DNA from: Butyricimonas muris
Lineage (GTDB): Bacteria > Bacteroidota > Bacteroidia > Bacteroidales > Marinifilaceae
Assembly: GCF_046365375.1 (NCBI RefSeq)
Contig: NZ_JBKEIT010000017.1
Coordinates: 1 to 64,000 of the forward strand
Length of the DNA stretch: 64,000 nucleotides
Direction of reading: 5' to 3'
Part shown: positions 25,342-31,855 of the stretch, piece by piece
How positions within the stretch are numbered: position 1 is the first letter of the stretch
How the letters are laid out: every line of letters starts with the position of its first letter
The notes under the pieces: model-generated
Databases searched by the model: none
Seen by the model: the letters and a program-made list of their open reading frames with translations, nothing else
What the model was told of the DNA's origin: nothing
Made by a program: the position numbers and the translations under genes

Positions 25342-25968
25342 TCACTGAATCAATAAGCTGTCGGAAGCGCTTCTACCGTTTTTCGTGGTGGCGAAGCAAT
25401 AGACATGGACTTTTGAGGCATCCCAGTCTTCCGGGAGGGCGTAGCTGGTGCTGCCGCTTTCTCCCCGGTCACGGAGTGCGACCAGTTTGGTGCGGTTCAT
25501 GGTTTCCTCGAGCAAGACGGCGTACACTTTGTCATTCGGGAGGGCAAAACCGTCTTCGCTTTCTTGTGTTTCTTGCATGAACGAATACTTCTTCGTCTCT
25601 TCGGTGTACTCTGCGCTTACTTTGGGAGGGTAGAGCATACCGTTTCCCAGCAATAAATGCTCGTAGTCGATCGTGGTGTTATACTTTTCGTCAACCACGA
25701 TAGCGCCCATGTTGGCGGCGGTGAAGGCATTCGAGGGTGAGCCTTTGCCGATTCCCGCGAATCCTTTCCGGATGACGGGCAGCGCTCTCCGGACGATTGC
25801 CGTCAAGGCTTTCATTCGGGCTCGCTGTGCCAGTATTTCCGGGGTTTTGACATCTTTGCGGGCGAAGATTTTCGCCTTTGCAATGTTTTGTTTGTTCACG
25901 TAACATGTGGTTACGTTACCTACTGAGTTTCTGATTTTTCCGAGTAAATAGGAATTGAATTTTGCCAT
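25342..25968 (-). CDS. DUF6266 family protein
   Basis: 208 residues, no signal peptide or membrane segment. The N-terminus KFNSYLLGKIRNSVGNVTTC and the C-terminal VHVYCFATTKNGRSASDSLL match my memory of DUF6266, a Bacteroidota family of about 200 residues that starts with a Gly-rich strand pair and ends in a fibronectin-like beta domain. Function is unknown. It shares layout with the second family member at 28440-29084. It is probably transcribed after the holin-like and amidase genes, as its terminator is the first one in that direction. Confidence 0.8.
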   Translation of the reverse strand: MAKFNSYLLGKIRNSVGNVTTCYVNKQNIAKAKIFARKDVKTPEILAQRARMKALTAIVRRALPVIRKGFAGIGKGSPSNAFTAANMGAIVVDEKYNTTIDYEHLLLGNGMLYPPKVSAEYTEETKKYSFMQETQESEDGFALPNDKVYAVLLEETMNRTKLVALRDRGESGSTSYALPEDWDASKVHVYCFATTKNGRSASDSLLIQ

Positions 25969-26013
25969 AACTTAATAATTGAAAGTTGAAAATTGAAAAT
26001 GAATTTTGCACCC

Positions 26014-26050
26014 TTTGCATGGATCCGATACATCGGATGCAAATTTTTTA
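26014..26050. terminator. Hairpin between amidase and DUF6266 genes
   Basis: TTTGCAT (26014-26020) pairs with ATGCAAA (26037-26043), with an inner CCGAT/ATCGG stem. A T run follows on the plus strand only; on the minus strand the hairpin may slow read-through or protect mRNA ends. Confidence 0.5.
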
Positions 26051-26069
26051 ATATTGAACCTGTAACTTG

Positions 26070-26660
26070 TTACTCGCTCCTGCCGAGTAACAAACTCTCC
26101 AACGTGATCTCCGGGAGTGCGGGACCCGGATCGAGTTTACGGGAGGTGATGTCCGAGTGGTGCAGGATGTGGTAGATGGGGTATGCGGAGATTAGCAGGC
26201 GACATACTTGGCGCAGGGTTTCAACTTGTGCGTCGGTGTATTTGTGCCAGTACGTGAGTTTGTCGTTCGCGTAGTCCGCGTAGACCTCGGAAGGCATTAC
26301 TTCCGCCCCACATTCGGCGAAAAAACGTTCGCCTTTTCTTTGCAGTTTTCCGAGGTTGTCGAGTTCAATGCCGATAGAGAAATGATTGAATTCGGCACGT
26401 CCCCGGTAGTAGCTGCGCCCGGCGTGCCATGCCTCCACGTTGAAGGGCACGAGTTGGATGAGCTCCCCGTCACGGGCGATCACGAGGTGGGCGGATGCTC
26501 CCACGTCGGGGCGGCAAAGATAAAGTGCTGATGATAGGGCGTTTCTGCCTGCCGTGTAGTGTAAGACGATGGTGTCCGGGTCTTTCAGCAATCTGGTGTT
26601 TTTCGAGCAAGTCAAGTGAACTGCATGGCAGTCTACAAGACGATGGTTTAGAATGTCCAC
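26070..26660 (-). CDS. N-acetylmuramoyl-L-alanine amidase (phage-type endolysin)
   Basis: 196 residues, one Amidase_2 (AmpD/T7-lysozyme-like) domain that cleaves the bond between MurNAc and L-Ala in peptidoglycan. Zinc ligands fit His in IVLHYTAGRNA, His in YHILHHSDITSR and Asp in KLDPGPALPE; substrate-side segments are SAHLVIARDGELIQLVPFNV and EAWHAGRSYYRGR. There is no signal peptide, so it would need a holin or cell lysis to reach the wall. The holin-like gene lies 105 bp upstream on the same strand. Such holin/amidase pairs are typical of prophages and of their domesticated remnants. Confidence 0.9.
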   Translation of the reverse strand: MDILNHRLVDCHAVHLTCSKNTRLLKDPDTIVLHYTAGRNALSSALYLCRPDVGASAHLVIARDGELIQLVPFNVEAWHAGRSYYRGRAEFNHFSIGIELDNLGKLQRKGERFFAECGAEVMPSEVYADYANDKLTYWHKYTDAQVETLRQVCRLLISAYPIYHILHHSDITSRKLDPGPALPEITLESLLLGRSE

Positions 26661-26765
26661 GGTAGAAATTTAGAATTTAAAATGAATTATTCTGTGATTG
26701 TCGATTCAATGATTTTGTGATTGCAAGGGAACGTTGTTGGTGTAACCTCAATCGTAAATCATAAA

Positions 26766-27143
26766 TTAAAACCGGCGTCGTTTCCGGGTGATGGTTTGTA
26801 AAATTTTTTCTCCGCCGCGTCCGATGACATAACCGCCAAGACCGATTTCGAGCAAGTCCCAGAAACGGGAGGTGTCAGCGAGGATAGGCAGGCTGACGAA
26901 TGTGCCCGTGAGGATGATGGTCGCGAATGTCAGCATCACCAAGGGGCGCCACGAGCGTTGCAGCCAATTGCCCCGGGCTTCTTCCCGGAGTACCGAACTT
27001 TGTTCTTCTGCCAGTTTTTCGACGTGTGTCCGGAGTTTTTCAGTCAGTTCCGCTTCCAGTTGTCTTTTTTCTCTCGCGGGGAGAGTCAGGCGGTCTACTG
27101 TTTCGCCAATTGCGTTGATAAGTGTTGTTAAAGGTTTCATCAT
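26766..27143 (-). CDS. Holin-like membrane protein (3TM phage holin type)
   Basis: 125 residues from the ATG at 27143 (MMKPLTTLINAIGETVDRLT). A charged, helical N-terminal half (LEAELTEKLRTHVEKLAEEQ) is followed by two or three hydrophobic stretches: WLQRSWRPLVMLTFATIILT, GTFVSLPILAD and FWDLLEIGLGGYVIGRGG, then a basic end TRKRRRF. The pattern WRP...FWxLxxIGLGGYVIGRGxEK matches the GTA/phage three-TM holin family. Upstream it has a promoter of the type shared by the three units of this module (27165-27213). Predicted to open the inner membrane for the following amidase. Confidence 0.8.
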   Translation of the reverse strand: MMKPLTTLINAIGETVDRLTLPAREKRQLEAELTEKLRTHVEKLAEEQSSVLREEARGNWLQRSWRPLVMLTFATIILTGTFVSLPILADTSRFWDLLEIGLGGYVIGRGGEKILQTITRKRRRF

Positions 27144-27175
27144 ATCTTTGTTTTTTTGTCGGGACAAAGATATAG
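27132..27175 (-). promoter_or_regulatory. Inverted repeat at the holin transcription start
   Basis: ATATCTTTG (27142-27150) and CAAAGATAT (27165-27173) form a perfect 9-bp inverted repeat with a 14-base spacer. The upstream arm contains the -7 box and the downstream arm covers the start codon region, so an operator or an mRNA hairpin over the start is possible. Confidence 0.5.
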
Positions 27176-27213
27176 CCATGATTTTCCTTTCCCGTTACGG
27201 GCGATATGTGGAT
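27165..27213 (-). promoter_or_regulatory. Promoter A of the lysis-type module, with shared 16-bp motif
   Basis: Minus-strand -7 box TATCTTTG (27165-27172) and, 25 bases further upstream, the motif ATCCACATATCGCCCG (27198-27213). Two more promoters in this module (27572-27620 and 29315-29363) have the same motif at the same distance. It drives the holin-like gene and probably the amidase and DUF6266 genes. Confidence 0.7.
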
Positions 27214-27250
27214 GTTGGGGGATATGGACAGTGTAGATTATCATACTAAA

Positions 27251-27268
27251 GGCATCGAATTCGATGCC
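27251..27268 (-). terminator. Palindrome after the HTH gene
   Basis: GGCATCGAATTCGATGCC is a perfect 18-bp palindrome 8 bp after the stop codon of the HTH gene, followed on the minus strand by TTTAG. Probable terminator. Confidence 0.65.
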
Positions 27269-27276
27269 CTTAAAAT

Positions 27277-27549
27277 TTATTCCACTAACAGTCTTTCGAT
27301 ATCTTTCAACCGGTAGTAGGATTTTTTGCCTACTTTCCGGGTGGGGATGTTGTATTTTTTGACGTGTTTGTAGAGGGTGTTGGGTTGGATGTTCAGTATT
27401 TTGCACACTTCCGTCGAGTCCACCCATTCGGAGTGTAGCCGGGCGGGGATTTTCTCGATGGTGAGGATGAGTTTGGCGATTTTGGCAGTCAGGAGCGATA
27501 CTGCTTTGACGAGAGCGACGATGGCTTCGATTAAATTGATGTTTTTCAT
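27277..27549 (-). CDS. Small helix-turn-helix (MerR/excisionase-type) protein
   Basis: 90 residues from the ATG at 27549; the frame is open further upstream but that part covers the promoter and is not likely translated. The first 35 residues form an amphipathic, Leu/Ile/Ala-rich helix (NLIEAIVALVKAVSLLTAKI). Residues 42-88 are a winged-helix HTH of the excisionase type: WVDSTEVCKILNIQPNTLYK, HVKKYNIPTRKVGKKSYYRL. Such proteins in Bacteroidota accessory regions bind promoter or attachment DNA. The gene has its own copy of the shared promoter motif and its own terminator, so it may be a self-regulated controller of the module. Confidence 0.75.
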   Translation of the reverse strand: MKNINLIEAIVALVKAVSLLTAKIAKLILTIEKIPARLHSEWVDSTEVCKILNIQPNTLYKHVKKYNIPTRKVGKKSYYRLKDIERLLVE

Positions 27550-27571
27550 GATATTTATTTTTTTGTTATTA

Positions 27572-27620
27572 TAAAAATAGTCCGTTGCCACCAGTGAAGG
27601 TTCACGGGCGGTACGTGGAT
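27572..27620 (-). promoter_or_regulatory. Promoter C of the lysis-type module, with shared 16-bp motif
   Basis: Minus-strand -7-like box TATTTTTA (27572-27579) and, 25 bases upstream, ATCCACGTACCGCCCG (27605-27620). It lies 23 bp before the HTH start codon. Confidence 0.65.
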
Positions 27621-27657
27621 TTTGGTATTTTTCGGAAGGGGATGTGTGGGGTGAAGG

Positions 27658-27692
27658 ACAAAAAAGTCCGCCATTCCCGGGGGAGGGCGGAC
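27658..27692 (-). terminator. Intrinsic terminator after the RteC-like gene
   Basis: GTCCGCC (27666-27672) and GGCGGAC (27686-27692) form the stem, with a GC-rich loop; on the minus strand the stem is followed by six Ts. Confidence 0.85.
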
Positions 27693-27716
27693 ATGAAAGG
27701 GGTGGAACATCGGGTG

Positions 27717-28415
27717 TTATTGTCGGTTGCAATCTTTTTGTTCGATATGGTCGAGGTATATTCGTTTTATTTTGTCCAGAAAGGTGGTTGGGTTCGGTCG
27801 ACTTTTGACGTGACTCATGAGGGTGTCGTAGTCTTTGTTCGGGGGGAGGTTCCACGCGCGGCAGAAGTAGTGGATGAAGTCTTTCTTTCGCCATTCTTCA
27901 CGCGTGCATCCGGCGATGCCCGTGTCGAAGAGGAATGATAGCATCTCGGCAGCTTCCGATTCGGTGACGTTTAGGCATAGCGGCGAGGGAGGGACGGGAG
28001 GCAGCCCGTTCGTCCACCCGTGTAAACGGAGGTAGGCATCCTGTACCACCCGCAGGTAGTCGTCCGTGCGGAAGCGGGTGGGAGTGTCCAGTTGTTCCGG
28101 GGGCAGGGGAACACCGTCTTTCGTCACGCGCAGGAAACGGTGGGTGTAATGCCCGTCGCGGAAGGTGATGGTGCCTTTCATGTCGAGCAGGTGTTGCTGT
28201 ACCATGGAGAGTATCATTTTGTTGTTGGCGGCGGCGAGCACGGTTTGGCAGATGGTGCGGGTTACGATGGCTTCTTTCTTCAGCAATAGCTTGTAGAGTT
28301 CTCCCGGCGATGTGGTGCCGTTGAAACGGAGTTCCGCGGGGGTGTTTCCCGATAGTTCGATGTCGGCGGTCGCGAGAGTGGTGATATAGTCGGTGATGTA
28401 TTCTTCTTCGTTCAT
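27717..28415 (-). CDS. Hypothetical protein, C-terminal half RteC-like
   Basis: 232 residues, no signal peptide or membrane span. The C-terminal third (ESEAAEMLSFLFDTGIAG, then RPNPTTFLDKIKRIYLDHIE) resembles the end of RteC-type regulators, which read ...RK.N.TKFLD.L...L...M. The resemblance is from memory and short, so the family call is weak. The middle carries GTITFRDGHYTHRFLRVTKD. It follows the second DUF6266 gene by 24 bp and precedes a terminator, so the two form one unit. RteC is known as a regulator of tetracycline-inducible conjugative elements. Confidence 0.5.
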   Translation of the reverse strand: MNEEEYITDYITTLATADIELSGNTPAELRFNGTTSPGELYKLLLKKEAIVTRTICQTVLAAANNKMILSMVQQHLLDMKGTITFRDGHYTHRFLRVTKDGVPLPPEQLDTPTRFRTDDYLRVVQDAYLRLHGWTNGLPPVPPSPLCLNVTESEAAEMLSFLFDTGIAGCTREEWRKKDFIHYFCRAWNLPPNKDYDTLMSHVKSRPNPTTFLDKIKRIYLDHIEQKDCNRQ

Positions 28416-28439
28416 GGGTGTTCGTATTTTGTTTTGATA

Positions 28440-29084
28440 TTAATCGTTCAATTTGATGTAGGTGTCCGGGGTGTAAGCGTCGCCCTCGCGTGAAATGAAA
28501 TAACAGTAGACATGCGTCGCGATGCCGGGAGTGTTTTCCGTGGTGAAGGTGGCTCGCTCGTCGTCGCGGCATACGGGTAGCGGATTGACGAACCGGATGG
28601 TGAACGACCGGTTCTCGTTCAGGTATGCCACCGCGAGGCGGTCGGTGTTCCGCGGCGATTGTTTTCCGGCGTGGTTTTCCCACGTGAGGGTGACCGTGCC
28701 GTCGGTGTTGCGGGTGGCAATCATGTTGTCGGCAGTCTTGAGTCCGCTCGCCGGGCAGAGCGTGAGGCGCGAGAAGTCGCTGATTGTGCCGTCGGGCAGG
28801 AATACGCCCATGTTGGTTTTCAAGTAGAGCGAGTAGCCGGATGACGCGGCGGCTTTGTCGGCGGCGGTTCGCCACGCGTCCCGTAGCGGGGTTTCCCGCA
28901 GGCGTTGGTAGAAGCGCACGCAGGCGGTGAGCCGGTTCCGGTTGGCTTGTTGCTCCGGCGTGTTGGCGTCGCGGTATTCGGCAGGTGCCGTGCGGATGCG
29001 GTACTGTTGTTTCACTTTGTAAATGATAAAATTTCCGATTTTTCCCCGTAGGGTTTCCAGTAAACTCGATTCGAATGTTGCCAT
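28440..29084 (-). CDS. DUF6266-like protein, second copy
   Basis: 214 residues, soluble. The start TFESSLLETLRGKIGNFIIY and the end THVYCYFISREGDAYTPDTY parallel the copy at 25342-25968, but identity is low, so these are old paralogues. The middle LTWENHAGKQSPRNTDRLAV looks like a fibronectin-type strand pattern. First gene of the unit driven by promoter B, after a leader of about 220 bases. Function unknown. Confidence 0.7.
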   Translation of the reverse strand: MATFESSLLETLRGKIGNFIIYKVKQQYRIRTAPAEYRDANTPEQQANRNRLTACVRFYQRLRETPLRDAWRTAADKAAASSGYSLYLKTNMGVFLPDGTISDFSRLTLCPASGLKTADNMIATRNTDGTVTLTWENHAGKQSPRNTDRLAVAYLNENRSFTIRFVNPLPVCRDDERATFTTENTPGIATHVYCYFISREGDAYTPDTYIKLND

Positions 29085-29305
29085 AGTTCGTGATTTTAAA
29101 TGAATATTAATCCGTCAGTTAGCGTGGAAATAGGCGGGAGAAAGACCGGAACGCGAGGGGCAACCCCGCTGTATCCCCGGTGTCCGTCCGTGTTCCCCGC
29201 GTTGGCGGGTGGTCGTGTCACGTTTGCAACAAGGCGGTGAATCGAAGTTAATCGCTTATCACCCCTTTTTCTCTCCTTTATTTCCCCGGCTTCTGTCCGG
29301 TGGTT
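29085..29305 (-). other. Long untranslated leader of the DUF6266/RteC-like unit
   Basis: No gene seen. If transcription starts from promoter B, this stretch is a leader of about 220 bases. It is GC-rich and holds several small complementary pairs, for example GGGGCAACCCC (about 29158-29168) and GGTGA/TCACC around 29237-29264, so it could be structured. Confidence 0.4.
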
Positions 29306-29314
29306 TTGTCGGGA

Positions 29315-29363
29315 TAAAGGTACGTCGTGCCCCGCGGGGCGCCGTTGCGGGTGATACGTGGAT
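29315..29363 (-). promoter_or_regulatory. Promoter B of the lysis-type module, with shared 16-bp motif
   Basis: Minus-strand -7-like box TACCTTTA (29315-29322) and, 25 bases upstream, ATCCACGTATCACCCG (29348-29363). Same order and spacing as promoters A and C. A GGCGCC/CCCGCGGGG palindromic stretch lies between the two parts. Confidence 0.65.
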
Positions 29364-29371
29364 ATTGTTTA

Positions 29372-29427
29372 CCTTCGGTAAGTTGCAGGTTGCATTTGCC
29401 TTCGGCAAGTTACAGGTTACAAGTTGG
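29372..29427. repeat. CCTTCGG...GTTGCAGGTTGCA repeat, two units
   Basis: Two tandem units of a 30-base repeat: a small CCTTCGG hairpin followed by AAGTTGCAGGTTGCA. Other copies lie at about 31738-31790, 34201-34262, 34380-34406, 39560-39592 and 40712-40772, always between or at the ends of the fimbrial genes. Confidence 0.75.
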
Positions 29428-29431
29428 AGAG

Positions 29432-29480
29432 GAAACTGTCCCCACCCCGGGGTAAATACCCGGAATTTCGGGACAGTTTC
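29432..29480 (-). terminator. Inverted repeat after the last fimbrial gene
   Basis: Perfect 11-bp arms GAAACTGTCCC (29432-29442) and GGGACAGTTTC (29470-29480) with a nested CCCCGGGG-rich interior. No T run follows on the minus strand. Probably ends the fimbrial transcript, 29 bp after the stop codon. Confidence 0.6.
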
Positions 29481-29509
29481 GTTTTCCGCTTGTAATTTGT
29501 CGCGGGTGG

Positions 29510-31723
29510 TTAATTCACCGTTGACGTGTTTCTTCCCAATTGGATAAGGCGATAGGTTTTTTCTATCGGTTTACCGTTGTACGTGGTGACGGTGAATTCC
29601 GTTTCGCGCGGACCGGCCTTGCTAGACGGGTAAACCGGGAAGGGTATTTTATACTCGTGTCCCCAAGAGCTTTCCAATAAATATAAACTTCCGGAGAGTG
29701 GTTTTGACCACCAGTCGCAATTTTCTCCGAATTGCACGATAATGGGTTTGATGGGCTCCGGTGTGCCGCTTGCGCTAGCTGCAATACCGCGGATATTGAA
29801 GATAATATCGTCGGCAGTCAGACCGCTACCCGCGATAATGATGGTGCTTAGGGTTTCGTCGAACTTTATCTTTCCTTGGTTCACGAGGTCGTTGTTCAGC
29901 ACTATCTCGTGAGTGGGGCTGAGGATTGTTTTGTCAACGGTTCCGCTTTGGATAATGGTGACTTCTCTGGTTTTGAGTCCACTTCCCGGTATCCATCTTT
30001 GCGTCACGACTACTTGGCGCTCGGGTTTCCCTATGTTGTCGGTGATACTGGTGCCGAGGAGGTCTCCTACTTTTTTATTGAAGAGCCACGTGCATCCTTC
30101 CGGGATAATGAGGTCTGATGCGCGCATTATTGCAAGGTCAATACCGAACGGGGGCAGGTGGAATACGGGCGACTCGCTCATGGTATTCATGTCCCATATG
30201 CTACCTAAGAGGGACTTGTCCATGTGTGCCGTGTTGATATATTCCTTGTACACGAGGTACTCGTTGATAACCTGTTTTTTGTTCGCGGCATCGTACGTGA
30301 TGATTGACAAGTTTGCCGTGAGGGGACGTGTACTTTCATCGGCGGTTTTGTCGGTAGCTTGGAGCTGGTAGGTCATGGGGGTGGTGGCGGTGTTCACCAC
30401 TTTCAGCCAGTCGCAATCGTCCGGCAGCACGATGCCGATGGGCTTGTCGTTGTCCGTTCCGGTGATGGTGGCGAAAAGCATATCCTCGGCGCAGGAGAGG
30501 TTGCCGATGTAAAGGATTTTGTTGTTGTCGCCTATGAATCCGATTCCGTTGCCCCTTTCTGCCGTGAAGCTAGCACCGGAGTTGAGTCGCGCCGCGATGT
30601 CGTCGGTATCGACGGTTTCGCCGTATGCCCAGTCGGCGATGGTGATGTATGCGGTGAGGTTACCCTCGGTGTTGATGATGTTCACCACGTAGCGGGTGTT
30701 GGGTTGCATCCCTTTGGTGGTGGCGGTCATCGGGTCACCGGCGAATTTGGCGGTGAGGGTGAGTTCGGTGGTACCGAGTTTTCCCTTGATAGCCACGGTG
30801 GGGTATTCCCCGTCGGCGTCGTTGGCGTTCATCGGCAGGGCGTAGAGGGCGGCGTTGATGACCTCGGCGTTGTACACGGCTTTCTCCGCGAAGGCAACGG
30901 TTTGGTTGGCTCCGGCTGCGGCGATGTCACCGAATAGGGTGGCGTTCTTCGCTCCCGTGAGGGTGACGCCGGTGACGGTGAAGCCCGTGGCTGCCGGGTT
31001 GCTGATGTCGATACGTGCCACGCGGCGGGTGAGTTCTACGCTGATGCCCTCGGCGAGCTTGGCGGCGTCATACTCGTTGCTGGTCTTGAGCGTTCCGTCC
31101 GTGTTGTATGTCGACCATGGTGCCGTGGATTGCATCACGAGCGGGGTGGCGAGGTTCGCGGCGGATGCGGCGAGGTCTGCCTCAAGGACGTTCCATGCCT
31201 TCACGGCGCTGAACGCGGTGGCGCCGCCACTCGTGCTCCGGTCGCTGCCTACGGTGATGTCCGTGTTTGCAACCACGGTGCGGGTTTCGCCGTCATTTGC
31301 CACGAGGATAAAGGCTCGTTTGCGGTCGGCATTTTTCACCACGCCGAACGATGCCTTGTAGCCGTCGCCGTCGGGAGTGAGCACGATGTCGTTCGTGTTG
31401 CCTTGTGCCACGTAACGGTACACGCGTTCGAGGGTGTAGTTGTCGACTCCCGTTACCGCTGCCGACGTGTTTTGGGCGTCGAGGTCGACGAAGCAATAGA
31501 TGTCGAGTTTGTCAATTTTTACCTCGCCGGGAAGGGTGACGTTACTTGCCGCGCGGGCGATGCTTTTGCCGTTTACCCCGGCGATGTTCATCTGCACGGC
31601 GGTTTCGCCGTCTTTCAAGACTAAGTCTTGATTGTCTTCTTGTGACGCGATTTCGTCACTACATGCTGTCGCACTCAACGCGAGCGCTACTACAGCCAAT
31701 CGAAAAAATTGTTTGATATTCAT
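29510..31723 (-). CDS. Fimbrillin-like lipoprotein A (FimA/Mfa1 superfamily, giant form)
   Basis: 737 residues from the ATG at 31723, which gives a normal lipoprotein signal (KQFFRLAVVALALSATACSD, lipobox Cys21). Next come a Arg-Ala site (KSIAR57-AAS) of the type cut by Arg-specific proteases in Porphyromonas fimbrillins, then a FimA-like domain (IDKLDIYCFVDL, YTLERVYRY, NDIVLTPDGDGY and RRVARIDISNPAATGFTVTG), and three or four further beta-sandwich repeats of the BACON/stalk kind. Far longer than FimA (about 380 residues), so it may be a tip or stalk protein. Last of four related genes in the island; highly GC-rich. Confidence 0.8.
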   Translation of the reverse strand: MNIKQFFRLAVVALALSATACSDEIASQEDNQDLVLKDGETAVQMNIAGVNGKSIARAASNVTLPGEVKIDKLDIYCFVDLDAQNTSAAVTGVDNYTLERVYRYVAQGNTNDIVLTPDGDGYKASFGVVKNADRKRAFILVANDGETRTVVANTDITVGSDRSTSGGATAFSAVKAWNVLEADLAASAANLATPLVMQSTAPWSTYNTDGTLKTSNEYDAAKLAEGISVELTRRVARIDISNPAATGFTVTGVTLTGAKNATLFGDIAAAGANQTVAFAEKAVYNAEVINAALYALPMNANDADGEYPTVAIKGKLGTTELTLTAKFAGDPMTATTKGMQPNTRYVVNIINTEGNLTAYITIADWAYGETVDTDDIAARLNSGASFTAERGNGIGFIGDNNKILYIGNLSCAEDMLFATITGTDNDKPIGIVLPDDCDWLKVVNTATTPMTYQLQATDKTADESTRPLTANLSIITYDAANKKQVINEYLVYKEYINTAHMDKSLLGSIWDMNTMSESPVFHLPPFGIDLAIMRASDLIIPEGCTWLFNKKVGDLLGTSITDNIGKPERQVVVTQRWIPGSGLKTREVTIIQSGTVDKTILSPTHEIVLNNDLVNQGKIKFDETLSTIIIAGSGLTADDIIFNIRGIAASASGTPEPIKPIIVQFGENCDWWSKPLSGSLYLLESSWGHEYKIPFPVYPSSKAGPRETEFTVTTYNGKPIEKTYRLIQLGRNTSTVN

Positions 31724-31737
31724 AGTTATTTGTTTTA

Positions 31738-31855
31738 AATTGCCTTCGGCAAGTTGCAGGTTACAGGTTTGCAAGTTGCAAGTTGTTGCTCTGCTTGTTG
31801 CCGGGAGGCGTTGTTAATTTTCAATTTTCAATTTTCAACTTTCAATTTTCAATTA
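31738..31855. repeat. Mixed simple repeats between fimbrial genes A and B
   Basis: 31738-31790 is a GCCTTCGGC/AAGTTGCAGG repeat, and 31816-31855 is a run of TTTTCAA-type units in five copies. Neither codes for anything here, unlike the equivalent repeats upstream of genes B-D, where they lie in the signal-peptide frame. Confidence 0.75.

Noticed and set aside
27550..27894. Long N-terminal extension of the HTH gene
   Set aside because: The extension would cover a terminator and the shared promoter motif and has no recognisable sequence; the ATG at 27549 gives a compact HTH protein.
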